Below are positions 56,801-64,000 of a stretch of 64,000 nt of DNA, one piece after another. How positions within the stretch are numbered: the first letter of the stretch is position 1; every line of letters starts with the position of its first letter. Source of the DNA: Betaproteobacteria bacterium. GTDB taxonomy: Bacteria; Pseudomonadota; Gammaproteobacteria; Burkholderiales; Casimicrobiaceae. A program made the position numbers and the translations under genes. The stretch is taken from contig BOKS01000004.1 of the NCBI GenBank assembly GCA_016861105.1, positions 186,001-250,000 on the forward strand. The letters run 5' to 3'. The notes under the pieces were generated by a model. It was not told the DNA's origin and did no database searches. It saw nothing but the letters and a program-made list of their open reading frames with translations.

Positions 56801-59053
56801 CTGCACGCGGGACCGAACGCGTCCGTCGCGATCCTCCAGCCGGTGTCCGGCGAGGTCTACCGGGCCTCGGTGCCGCTGCAGGCCGTGGTCGAGCCCGGCG
56901 CGACGCCGGTGACCCGCGTCGACTACGTCGACACCCGCGGCCGCAGGCTGGCCACGTCGTCCGTGCCGCCGTACGCGGCCGCCTGGAACGCGCCTGCCCC
57001 GGGGCGCCACGCGATCACCGCCGTCGCGATCCAGGCGAACGGCATCGGCGTGTCGTCGCCGACGGTGCACGTCGACGTCGCGGACGCCGCGGCGAAGCGT
57101 CCGCCGCTGGTCGTGCTGACCGCACCGGCCGCGTCCGGCACCTACGCGGCGGGCGCGCCGCTGGCCGTGGAGGCCGACGCGCTCGCGGACGGCGCGGCAT
57201 CGATCGCGCGCGTCGACTTCTTCGCCAACGGCGCGCCGATCGGGACGGCCGCCGCCGAACCCTACCGCGTCGTGTGGAGCGACCCGCCCGCGGGTGCGGC
57301 GACGCTGACCGCCGTCGCCGTCGACTCCACGGCGCCGGCCGCCGGGTCGACGGCGACGTCCAGCCCGGTCGGCGTCACGCTGGCCGGCGCCAATCCGCGC
57401 CCGGTCGTGACGCTCACGGCGCCTGCGGCCGGGGCGAGCTTCGTCGCGCCGGCGTCGGTGGCGCTGGCCGCCGACGCCAGCGATGCGAACGGAAGCGTCG
57501 TGCGCGTGGAGTTCCGCGCCGACGGCGTCCTCGTGGGCACCGACACCTCGCCGCCGTTCGCCGTCGCCTGGCGCGACGTACCGGCCGGCACGTACGCCAT
57601 CACCGCCACGGCCGTCGACGACGGCGGCGCCGCGGCGACGTCGGATGCGCGCTCCGTCATGGTCGTGGCGAACGCGCCGCCGCAGGTCGCGCTGACCGCG
57701 CCGCTGCCCGGCCAGTCGTTCGCGCACGGTGCTCCCGTGACGCTCGCCGCGACGGCCGCCGATCCGGACGGCCCGATCGCGCGCGTCGAGTTCCTCGACG
57801 GCGAGACGCTGCTGCACGCCGACACGTCGGCACCGTACGCCTTCGAGTGGACCGGTGGCGCGGTCGGCGCGCACATGCTCGCGGCGCGGGCCTACGACGC
57901 CGCGGGGGCCGTGACCGTGACGCCCGGCACGTTGGTGACCATCACCTCCGACGCGGCGTCGATGGCGGCGCTCCTGCTGCCGCTCGACGGCCAGCGCTTC
58001 GTCACCGGACAGGCCGTCGACCTGGTCGCCGTGGCCGGCAACCCCGCCGGGGGCGTCGCACGCGTCGACTTCCTGGCCGGCGGCGTGGTGATCGGGTCGT
58101 CGGTGGCACCACCCTTCGCTCTCCGGTGGACGAACGTGCCGGGCGGAACGCACGCGCTCGCTGCGCGCGTGCACGACGCGAGCGGCACGGTGCGCACGTC
58201 GGCGCCGGCGACGATCCACGTGGCGCCCCTCGCGGCCGCGATCGCCCATCCGCCGGAGAACGCGTCGATCGCCGCCTCGTCCACGCTCGTCCACGGAACG
58301 TTCGCAGCGCCCGCGAACAGCGGGGTGCTGGTCAACGGCGTGCGCGCGCACGTGGACGGCGGCCGCTTCCTGGCCGAGGACGTCCCGCTGGTCGACGGAG
58401 CGAACACGCTGCGCGTCGTGGTCGTGACCGCGGACGGGCAGTCCGGCGAGGTGACCCGCAATGTCACCCGCTCGGGCAGCGCGGCGCTCGCCGTCCGGCT
58501 GGAGCCGGCCGCCGGGGTCGCGCCCCACACGGCCACGCTGCACGTCGACAAGCCGTCGGGCCTGACGATCGCGCAGGTCGCCTTCGAGGAGCTCGGCGCG
58601 GCGTCGCTCGACACCGCCGGCGCCGACCAGACCATCCTCGGCCGGTTGACGCTGGCCGCGCCGGGGGTCGCGACGCCGACGATCGTCCTGACCGATTCGA
58701 CAGGTACCGTCCACCGCGTGCCGGTGGGGATACTCGCCGCCAGCCGGGAGGTGCTGGACGCGATGCTGAGGGGGCTCTGGAGTTCGTACGCTGCGGCGCT
58801 GGTCGCCGGACGCGTCGACCTGGCGCTGGCGAGCCTGCCGCCGCTCGTCGCCGCCCGGTACCGGCCGATCCTCGAGCCGCTCGCGCCGCACTTCGCGCAG
58901 ATCGTGCCGACGTGGTCCGCGCCGCAGACGGGCCTGCTGGCCGACGACCTCGCCGAGTACGCGATCGGCCGGACGATCGACGGGCAGAAGCGCCTGTTCT
59001 TCGTCTACTTCGTCAAGGACGGACAGGGGCTGTGGCGACTGGACGCCCTGTGA
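53846..59053 (+). CDS. Giant exported protein with about eleven Ig-like repeats (gene 2 of the cassette)
   Basis: A 1735-residue protein. The GTG start overlaps the previous stop (GTGA) and gives a signal peptide (LHAACLALALAAGPAAASF, cleavage near residue 26). Residues about 30-400 look like a beta-propeller (GAWIRTPGEVLRLDAALEVA, RRLWVASGAELLRFDEDL). From about 416 to 1465 there are eleven Ig-like repeats of about 90-100 residues of the Big_7 type, with the pattern LTAPAAG-F...DGSVARVEFF-NG-TDTSSPYA-AW-VPAGTYTLTARATD. A further Ig-like unit and a unique C-terminal domain (about 1600-1735) with DLAEYAIGRTIDGQKRLFFV follow. No sorting signal is seen. Probably a cell-surface or secreted structural or adhesive protein. 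Confidence 0.85.
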   Translation: MTRRVIPRLHAACLALALAAGPAAASFVWVVDAAAPARIEVASGASRALAPGRVDAVVPLRDGGAWIRTPGEVLRLDAALEVAARASVAGAGPLLHEPASRRLWVASGAELLRFDEDLRLEGVAALDGAVRGLAASGPDAIWIVTDATLSRFDRAGMPLDAVPLATLGIAGPVAGVLADAARARVWIAAGSGDAVAVDAAGPLRATQQRLRAHPDTCAIAVEPVAGALYGALRDAWLPLQEGGSAAAEREGAPAGPGFESTALLRLAPGGPGARGGAVTVPVVVLGCGIAGEPLRAAAQPSRLVLGPTIAAASSRWRWDVALWCGSASCADADALLATVRADLDVAGHRVGAPAARQDGAWTVEIAMPDAVAAAAQAVPATLTLVDAYGNAVAEPLALAAGAAGGTVPVRAGPKGTPVVAITSPAANAVFVAPATVPLAASASVSGATLAKVEFLRNGSLLATDTSSPYTYAWTGVAAGTYTLTARAWDSAGGSTTSAPVPVTVNANAPPGVALTAPAPGTVLTAPATIGLAAHATDADGGVAKVEFFRGTTRIATDTTAPYAHAWTGVGGGTYSLTARATDDKGAATTSAAVTVVVNRPPATAITAPAGNATLVAPLNLAVAASASDADGSVAKVEFFRNGTLAATDTSSPWGFTWSNVPTGTHTLTARATDNRGAATTSAPVTFTVNANLPPAVTLTSPAAGARFSYPAVVPLAATASDGDGSVARVEFHYDYGALGTDTSSPYALAWNSPYVGTFTLTARAVDNKGAAAVSAPVSITIAANQPPAVTATGTPPAGEVVASAPPTFVLEAAPVDSDGTIVAVRFQRYDAASDAFATFATAVQPPYVAQYAAQTLDGEYWFRIEAVDNAGDVGHADLYYMVVANRSPQVRLIEPGAEVEWSGFVAPATVVIVVDATEFDPPPDRIARVEVLVDGLPVGALDAPSGTRGEYVHVWRDVPAGSYALRVRAVDAFGAVGEWQRNVQVLHAGPNASVAILQPVSGEVYRASVPLQAVVEPGATPVTRVDYVDTRGRRLATSSVPPYAAAWNAPAPGRHAITAVAIQANGIGVSSPTVHVDVADAAAKRPPLVVLTAPAASGTYAAGAPLAVEADALADGAASIARVDFFANGAPIGTAAAEPYRVVWSDPPAGAATLTAVAVDSTAPAAGSTATSSPVGVTLAGANPRPVVTLTAPAAGASFVAPASVALAADASDANGSVVRVEFRADGVLVGTDTSPPFAVAWRDVPAGTYAITATAVDDGGAAATSDARSVMVVANAPPQVALTAPLPGQSFAHGAPVTLAATAADPDGPIARVEFLDGETLLHADTSAPYAFEWTGGAVGAHMLAARAYDAAGAVTVTPGTLVTITSDAASMAALLLPLDGQRFVTGQAVDLVAVAGNPAGGVARVDFLAGGVVIGSSVAPPFALRWTNVPGGTHALAARVHDASGTVRTSAPATIHVAPLAAAIAHPPENASIAASSTLVHGTFAAPANSGVLVNGVRAHVDGGRFLAEDVPLVDGANTLRVVVVTADGQSGEVTRNVTRSGSAALAVRLEPAAGVAPHTATLHVDKPSGLTIAQVAFEELGAASLDTAGADQTILGRLTLAAPGVATPTIVLTDSTGTVHRVPVGILAASREVLDAMLRGLWSSYAAALVAGRVDLALASLPPLVAARYRPILEPLAPHFAQIVPTWSAPQTGLLADDLAEYAIGRTIDGQKRLFFVYFVKDGQGLWRLDAL
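55093..58240 (+). repeat. Array of about eleven Ig-like domain repeats
   Basis: Diverged units of about 270-310 bases, each encoding one Ig-like domain, run in tandem inside the giant gene. Units 1-4 and 9 are most alike (share VEFFRNG, TDTSSPY and LTARATDNKGAA blocks); units 5-8 are more divergent. DNA identity seems too low for frequent recombination between most units. Confidence 0.85.
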
Positions 59054-59757
59054 ACGCCGCCGCGCGCCGCGCGTGCCACGCAACGGCCGCCGCAGTGCGC
59101 CTCGCGGCGGTCGCCGCGCTCGCGCTGACGCCGGCCGCGTGCAGCGTGGAGCGAACCTACACGGCCGAGCCGATCGCCGCTCGCGTCGTCGACGCGGACA
59201 CGGGCGCACCGGTCGAGGGCGTGAACGTGGTGGCCGCCTGGCAGGCGAAGGGGGGTCTCGAAGGCGGCAACGTGATGGGCTACGTCATGGTGATGGAGGA
59301 CGTCACCGATGCCGACGGGGCGTTCTCGTTCCCCGGGTGGGGGCCGAAGAAGTGGCGCAACGGAGCGATCCGCGACGGAGCGCCTTTGCTGATCGTCTTC
59401 AAGCCGGGCTACGGCGTTCGCCTGCTCTGGGAGGAGAAGTACGGCGTGGAGTTCGCCACGCCGCACATGAGCTCGAGTTGGGACAAGCAGGTCATTGCGC
59501 TTAAGCGATTCGAAGGTTCCGCAGAGGACTATGCGTGGAACTTGTCGGGACTGCGAACCTTTCTTGATGGGCTCCTCTTGGAGGGGGGGTGTGCATGGCG
59601 CGGGGTACCGAACTTTCTGCGAACAGTCGATCGTCAGCATCGGGAGTTTGTCAGGCAACGGACGCGTGTCGCACTGGACAGCCTGCAGTCGATGCAAGAC
59701 AACGTCGACAAGTCATGCGGTTCCTTGCCCGATTTCGTCGAGGAGCACGCACGATGA
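59050..59757 (+). CDS. Lipoprotein with a carboxypeptidase-regulatory-like domain (gene 3 of the cassette)
   Basis: A 235-residue lipoprotein. The GTG start overlaps the previous stop (GTGA). The signal ends in LTPAACSVE (Cys about 31). Residues about 42-130 resemble a carboxypeptidase-regulatory-like beta-sandwich: AARVVDADTGAPVEGVNVVA, TDADGAFSFPGWGPKKWRNG, PLLIVFKPGYGVRL. The last third is helical and charged and ends SLPDFVEEHAR. From about 59490 the codon use turns AT-richer and unlike the neighbours. It ends by overlapping the next ATG (ATGA). Confidence 0.8.
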   Translation: MNAAARRACHATAAAVRLAAVAALALTPAACSVERTYTAEPIAARVVDADTGAPVEGVNVVAAWQAKGGLEGGNVMGYVMVMEDVTDADGAFSFPGWGPKKWRNGAIRDGAPLLIVFKPGYGVRLLWEEKYGVEFATPHMSSSWDKQVIALKRFEGSAEDYAWNLSGLRTFLDGLLLEGGCAWRGVPNFLRTVDRQHREFVRQRTRVALDSLQSMQDNVDKSCGSLPDFVEEHAR

Positions 59758-62006
59758 CAGCACGGACAGGAGTTGCCGGGATCGTTCTCGCGCTGGCCAC
59801 CAGCAGCGCCAATGCATATGAGATAGAGACACATGGAGAGCTCACTGAACGCGCATTCTTGCGGTCCGTAGTCGCATCCAGTTCCGTGAAGTGGGGCCGT
59901 CTCGGATTGCAGTACGGTCCGAACGACGACCGCCAGAAATTCCTGGACTCGAAGGGACAGTCCGCGACCGTATTGCAGCTTCTCCGCCGCGGCGCGGCCT
60001 ACGAAGACGACATCCTTCCCCTCCCGCCCCGCCCGCTGCACCACTTCTACGACCCCGCCACCGGCAAGGGGCTGTCGGTCGACACCGTCCCGCTGGAAGG
60101 CGTGCTGGCGCCGGACGTGCTGAACCTGATCGCGCTGGTCAACGCCACCAACCAGTCGTCGCCGGACTGGGTGCTCGATTCCCCGGTCGTGAACGAGTTC
60201 TCCCGCCCGCATCTCAGCGACGCGATGTACAAGGCCTACACGTCGCGTGACGCCGCGACGCGGCGCGCGATGACGGGGCGGATGTTCGAGATCGTCGGCC
60301 GCCTCGTGCATCACGTGCAGGACATGGCGCAGCCGCAGCACGTGCGCAACGACGCGCACCTGCACGACGAGCGGCTGGAGTCGGCGTGCCCGGCCCGGTG
60401 GCAGCCGTTCCTCGAGGATCCGCTGTGCCCGCTGTATCGCGCGCTGCGCGCGCCGAGCAGCTACGAGCTGTGGACCAAGCGGCTGCCCGCCGACGCGCTT
60501 CCGCTGTCGGGCTACGCCAACGTGTACGGCGACGACGGCGACGGGAGCTTCTATCGCGCGCGGCGTTTCTGGTCGAACGGCGGCAAGGGCCTCGCCGAGT
60601 TCACGAGCCGCAACTTCTTCAGCGCGGGCACGCTCTCGCGCACCCCACCGCTCCGCGGCGCGCCGCTCGACGTCAGTGTCGCCGATCTCTGCGCGGCCGC
60701 GCAGCCGCTGCCCTGCCCGGCCGTGCAAGCGGACCACGTCGTCCGCTTCTTCCCGTCGACGGTCGACGACGTCCTGCGCCCGCAGGCGGGTGGCGTGAAT
60801 CCGCATGCCGCCGCCGAGTCGATCTTCGACGCGGACTTCCGGCGCATCGTCGCAGGTGATCCGGTGCCCACGCTGAACCGCTTCACGTTCCAGCAGGCGC
60901 ACGCATACCTGCTTCCACGTGCCGTGGCCTACTCCGCGGGCCTGATCGACTACCTGTTCCGGGGGGCGATCGACGTGGAGCCGCCCGCTGAGGGCGTGTA
61001 CGGCATCGTCGACACCTCGCTCGACGGCTGCGACAACCCCTGCGGCTTCCGCAAGCTCAAGGTGAGGCTCCGCAACGTCACGCCCGGATCGGAGACGATG
61101 GGCCCCGGAGAGCTTCGCCTCGTCGCCAAGTACCGGCGCAACGGGTGCCACCGGCCCGATCTCGCGGGCCACTTCGGCGGTCCGCACTTCGCTGGGAACG
61201 CCTGCCGGCTGGAGGAGCGGGTCTCGGTCTCCGACCCGTTGCCGGTGGTGTCGTCCGTCGCCCGCGGGTTGTTCGGCGAGGAGCGGTCGTTCGCGTTCCC
61301 CGGCCTGGAACTGGTGCCCGCGGACGCGACCGATCTCCAGCTGCAGGTGGTGTTCCGCGGCCGCCTCGGCGAGGAGGCCGACGCCGTGGCGGTGAGCACG
61401 ATCGACGTCGCCGAGCCGAACTTCATCGCGGTCGCGAACAGCACCGACCACTACTTCGACGCGGACGCGAACGCCTACCGTCCGTCGACGGGCGGCATCC
61501 ATCCGTACCGGATGGAGTCGGTGAAGATCTGGTTTGCCGATCCCGCGGGCCAGGCGACGCCGATCGCCTCGCTCGCCGGGCTCGAGGCCGGCCAGCACGC
61601 GCAGCTCGCGGTCCTCGGCGACCGCAGCGGCGTGCGCTACTGGCTGCGCGACGTCACGCAGGGCGTCTCGTATCCGGACAAGGAAGGCGCGACGTTCCCG
61701 ATGCAGGAGTTCGTGCTCGACGAGAGCGGCGCCGCGCCGGTGTACCGGACCAACTGCCCGGTGGTGCTCGCGCGCGGCGTGTACCGCCAGTACGTCGAGA
61801 TGTACATCCGGGACGACCGCGGCACGCGGTTCGTGCCGTCGTCCGGTGCAGGGAACGAAGCCGCGAAGCGGCGCGCGGGCGCCAAGCTCGCCGCGATGAC
61901 CTGCCACGACTGGGTGGCGCCCGGGGACGGCGGCATCACGGACTTCTCGACGCTGACGCCGCAGTTCACCCCTCAGACCGCCAGCACCTGGGCCGTCCAG
62001 TTCTGA
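59754..62006 (+). CDS. Exported protein with a zinc phospholipase C/S1-P1 nuclease-like N-terminus (gene 4 of the cassette)
   Basis: A 750-residue protein. The signal peptide is residues 1-21 (MTARTGVAGIVLALATSSANA), and the mature protein would start YEIETHGELTERAF. About 22-215 resembles the zinc-dependent phospholipase C/S1-P1 nuclease fold: His27 near the mature N-terminus, and GRLVHHVQDMAQPQHVRNDA with His186, His187, Asp190 and His196, similar to the H...D..QPLH motif of that fold. Residues about 400-750 are beta-rich with disulfide-prone cysteines (CDNPCGFRKL, NGCHRPDLAG, NACRLEE). Coupling by ATGA to the lipoprotein suggests both act in one exported complex. Whether it is an active hydrolase is unproven. 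Confidence 0.7.
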   Translation: MTARTGVAGIVLALATSSANAYEIETHGELTERAFLRSVVASSSVKWGRLGLQYGPNDDRQKFLDSKGQSATVLQLLRRGAAYEDDILPLPPRPLHHFYDPATGKGLSVDTVPLEGVLAPDVLNLIALVNATNQSSPDWVLDSPVVNEFSRPHLSDAMYKAYTSRDAATRRAMTGRMFEIVGRLVHHVQDMAQPQHVRNDAHLHDERLESACPARWQPFLEDPLCPLYRALRAPSSYELWTKRLPADALPLSGYANVYGDDGDGSFYRARRFWSNGGKGLAEFTSRNFFSAGTLSRTPPLRGAPLDVSVADLCAAAQPLPCPAVQADHVVRFFPSTVDDVLRPQAGGVNPHAAAESIFDADFRRIVAGDPVPTLNRFTFQQAHAYLLPRAVAYSAGLIDYLFRGAIDVEPPAEGVYGIVDTSLDGCDNPCGFRKLKVRLRNVTPGSETMGPGELRLVAKYRRNGCHRPDLAGHFGGPHFAGNACRLEERVSVSDPLPVVSSVARGLFGEERSFAFPGLELVPADATDLQLQVVFRGRLGEEADAVAVSTIDVAEPNFIAVANSTDHYFDADANAYRPSTGGIHPYRMESVKIWFADPAGQATPIASLAGLEAGQHAQLAVLGDRSGVRYWLRDVTQGVSYPDKEGATFPMQEFVLDESGAAPVYRTNCPVVLARGVYRQYVEMYIRDDRGTRFVPSSGAGNEAAKRRAGAKLAAMTCHDWVAPGDGGITDFSTLTPQFTPQTASTWAVQF

Positions 62007-62244
62007 CCGCCGCGACCGCGCCCGTCGCCGGAATCGCGCCTTCGCCGGTGCGCCGCACGACCCGCCGGCCCCGTCGCGCGCCGGAGGCCGTCGCGACGCC
62101 GACGCGAGCGCCTGCAGTTCACGCGGCGATCGCCGGTCGCGAGCAACCCGTGCGCGGCATCGTCCTGAACGACGGGGACCGGAGCGCAGGTCGCGGCCGC
62201 GAGCAGGTACCATCGGGGCGCAGGCCGTTCCCCACGCCCCTCCG

Positions 62245-64000
62245 ATGTCCTCGCCCGAGGCGGTCCCCCAGCACGTCCCCGCGTCCGACGCCGGCCCCCG
62301 CGTCGATCGTCTGGGGCTGTACGTGCCCCGCGTGCTCCAGCAGCGGCTCGCCGACGCTCCCCAGACCCGCTGGTGGACCGCGTGGGGGACGGCGGCTTTC
62401 GTCGACATCTCGGGGTTCACGAAGCTTTCGGAGCAGCTCGCGCGCAAGGGCAAGGAAGGCGCCGAGCAGATCAGCGAGGTGATCGAGCGCAGCTTCGAGT
62501 CCATCCTGCAGGTGGCCTACGATCGCGGCGGCAGCCTGCTGAAGTTCGGCGGCGACGCGCTGCTGCTCTGGTTCGAGGGCGACGGCCACCTCGAGCGCGC
62601 GGCACACGCTACGCTCGCGATGCGCAGCGCGCTCGACGTCGTCGGCCGGATCGCGCTCCCGGACGCCGAAGTCGTGCTCCAGATGTCGCAGGGCGTGCAC
62701 TCCGGCGAGTTCCACTTCTTCGCGGTCGGGGGCGCGCACACCGAGCTGCTGCCGACCGGTCCCGGATGGACCCGCCTCGTGTCGATGGAGCAGGCGGCGA
62801 GCGCGCGCGAGATCCTGCTCAGTCCCGAGGCCGCGCTCGGCCTGCCCCCCGGATGCCGCGGCGAGGCGAAGGCTCCCGGCGCCCTCCTGGCCACCGCGCC
62901 GGGCGAGGCGGCGAAGGTCCCGCTGGTACCGCGACCCGCGCTGCCGGCGGACCTCCTGGCCCGCTGCCTGCCCCCGGTCGTCCGCAGCCACGTGCTGGCC
63001 GGCGGCGGCGCCTCCGAGCACCGGCCGGTGACGGTCGCGTTCCTGCGGTTCGAAGGCACGGACGCGCTGATCGCGGAGCGCGGCGCCGAGGCCGCGGCGG
63101 ACCAGCTGCACGCGCTGATGACCATCGTCGAGACCGCGACGGAGGCGCAGGACGTCGCGCTGCTCGCCTCCGACCTCGATGCGGACGGCGGCAAGCTGAT
63201 CCTCGCCGCGGGCGCCCCGAAGGTCACCGGCGACGACGAGGAGCGCATGCTGCTCGCCGTGCGGCGCATCCTCGACGCCGCGCTGCCGATGCCCGTGCGC
63301 ATCGGCGTGAACCGGGGCCCGGTGTTCGCCGGCGACATCGGCCCCGCGTACCGCCGCACGTACACGGTGATGGGCGACGCGGTGAATCTCGCGGCGCGGT
63401 TGATGGCGCGGGCGGACGCCGGTCACGCGTACGTCACCGAGGCCGTGCTCGAGCGGTCGAACACGCTGTTCGAGACCGTCGAGATCGAACCGTTCACGGT
63501 GAAGGGCAAGGCGGAGCCGGTGCACGCCTGGTCGCTCGGCCGCGCGCGGGGCTCGCGCACGCGCCCGGTGACGTTGCAGCGCCTGCCGCTCACCGGACGC
63601 AACGTCGAGCTCGGCGTCATCCGCAGGATCCTCGGCGGCATGCGGTCGGGCAGCGGGCACCTGATCGACGTCGTCGGCCAGCCCGGCGTCGGCAAGACGC
63701 GCCTGCTCGAGGCGACGCGGGACGCGGCCGTGGGCTTCCGCAAGCTGCACAACACGTGCGAAGCCTACACGTCGACGACGCCCTACGCGGTGTGGCGGGA
63801 CCTGGTGCGCGAGATGTTGGACATCCCGCGCGAGGCGCCCGACGCCGACGTGACCGCGAGGCTCCTCGCCGTCGTTGCGGAGAAGGTCCCGGACGTCGAG
63901 CCCTGGGTTCCGCTGCTCGGCGTCGCGCTGGGCGTGAAGGTCGACGCCACGCCCGAAGTGGACGCGCTGGCCGAGCGAAACCGCCGCGAGAAGCTGCACG
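62245..64000 (+). CDS. Tandem class III cyclase with AAA/STAND ATPase, soluble adenylyl cyclase type (runs off the right edge)
   Basis: At least 585 residues; the frame is open to the window end. Cyclase domain 1 (about 45-200) keeps the metal aspartates (AAFVDISGFTKLSEQL, LLKFGGDALLLWFEG). Domain 2 (about 255-430) lacks them (VAFLRFEGTDALI) but keeps the transition-state pair in VMGDAVNLAARLMAR. The catalytic centre is therefore split between the two, as in mammalian soluble adenylyl cyclase. A P-loop, DVVGQPGVGKTRLLEATRD, opens an ATPase domain at about 470. A TACCAT at 62208-62213 may be the -10. The missing part probably holds TPR repeats. Confidence 0.88.
   Translation, partial: MSSPEAVPQHVPASDAGPRVDRLGLYVPRVLQQRLADAPQTRWWTAWGTAAFVDISGFTKLSEQLARKGKEGAEQISEVIERSFESILQVAYDRGGSLLKFGGDALLLWFEGDGHLERAAHATLAMRSALDVVGRIALPDAEVVLQMSQGVHSGEFHFFAVGGAHTELLPTGPGWTRLVSMEQAASAREILLSPEAALGLPPGCRGEAKAPGALLATAPGEAAKVPLVPRPALPADLLARCLPPVVRSHVLAGGGASEHRPVTVAFLRFEGTDALIAERGAEAAADQLHALMTIVETATEAQDVALLASDLDADGGKLILAAGAPKVTGDDEERMLLAVRRILDAALPMPVRIGVNRGPVFAGDIGPAYRRTYTVMGDAVNLAARLMARADAGHAYVTEAVLERSNTLFETVEIEPFTVKGKAEPVHAWSLGRARGSRTRPVTLQRLPLTGRNVELGVIRRILGGMRSGSGHLIDVVGQPGVGKTRLLEATRDAAVGFRKLHNTCEAYTSTTPYAVWRDLVREMLDIPREAPDADVTARLLAVVAEKVPDVEPWVPLLGVALGVKVDATPEVDALAERNRREKLH

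Noticed and set aside
55093-58240. Repeats considered as a CRISPR or non-coding satellite
   Set aside because: Units are about 300 bases, diverged, and in one open frame that encodes Ig-like domains.
59589-59753. Upstream extension of the hydrolase-like gene
   Set aside because: The ATG at 59754 overlaps the previous stop as in the rest of the cassette and starts a clean signal peptide; the extension lies inside the lipoprotein gene.

Overview
This is a very GC-rich, gene-dense stretch of bacterial chromosome, well above 70% G+C by eye. It fits a betaproteobacterium of the Burkholderiales type. That rests on family resemblance of several genes (paired YeeE/YedE proteins, NnrU, DUF3014, a PE-ligase-polymerase LigD, a possible phasin) and on codons that almost always end in G or C. 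No rRNA, tRNA, CRISPR array, integrase or insertion sequence was recognised. Because of the base composition most long alternative-frame ORFs are shadows and are left out.

Left part (1-8.8 kb): a partial RpiR-type regulator is divergent from a Liv-type ABC transporter operon (permease, two normal ATPases and a third ATPase that has lost its signature subdomain). It continues into an OsmC-like protein and two M20 amidohydrolases/peptidases. This looks like an uptake and hydrolysis unit for an N-acyl or N-carbamoyl amino compound. A class III cyclase/TolB/TPR protein follows, next to a broken LOG-family gene. From 8.8 to 18.5 kb come small envelope proteins, a YeeE/YedE sulfur-import pair, CsbD, a dioxygenase-GST operon under a divergent LysR regulator, a rhomboid protease and a large lipoprotein.

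Middle part (18.7-49.7 kb): an NHEJ operon (hemerythrin with a histone-like basic tail, Ku, LigD), a universal stress gene behind a good FNR/ANR-type promoter, two glycine-rich envelope proteins, prfC with a 12-G tract in its promoter spacer, a solitary HicA-like gene, a WYL regulator, gamma-glutamyltransferase, a solitary xanthine-dehydrogenase-type large subunit, an S9 peptidase and a second cyclase/ATPase/TPR regulator. Then come three paralogous lipoproteins that all end in a VFNR tail, with a possible phasin gene between them, followed by Uup, a paired subtilisin and thermolysin-like protease without export signals, DinB and a small membrane gene broken by an amber codon.

Right part (49.7-64 kb): a 2,4-dienoyl-CoA reductase, then a four-gene translationally coupled cassette of exported proteins. 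These are a repeat/propeller protein, a 1735-residue protein with about eleven Ig-like repeats, a lipoprotein with a carboxypeptidase-regulatory-like domain, and a protein with a zinc phospholipase C/S1-P1 nuclease-like N-terminus. This cassette, the VFNR lipoproteins and the cytoplasmic protease pair are the best candidates for undescribed systems. The window ends inside a third cyclase gene, with two tandem cyclase domains like mammalian soluble adenylyl cyclase.
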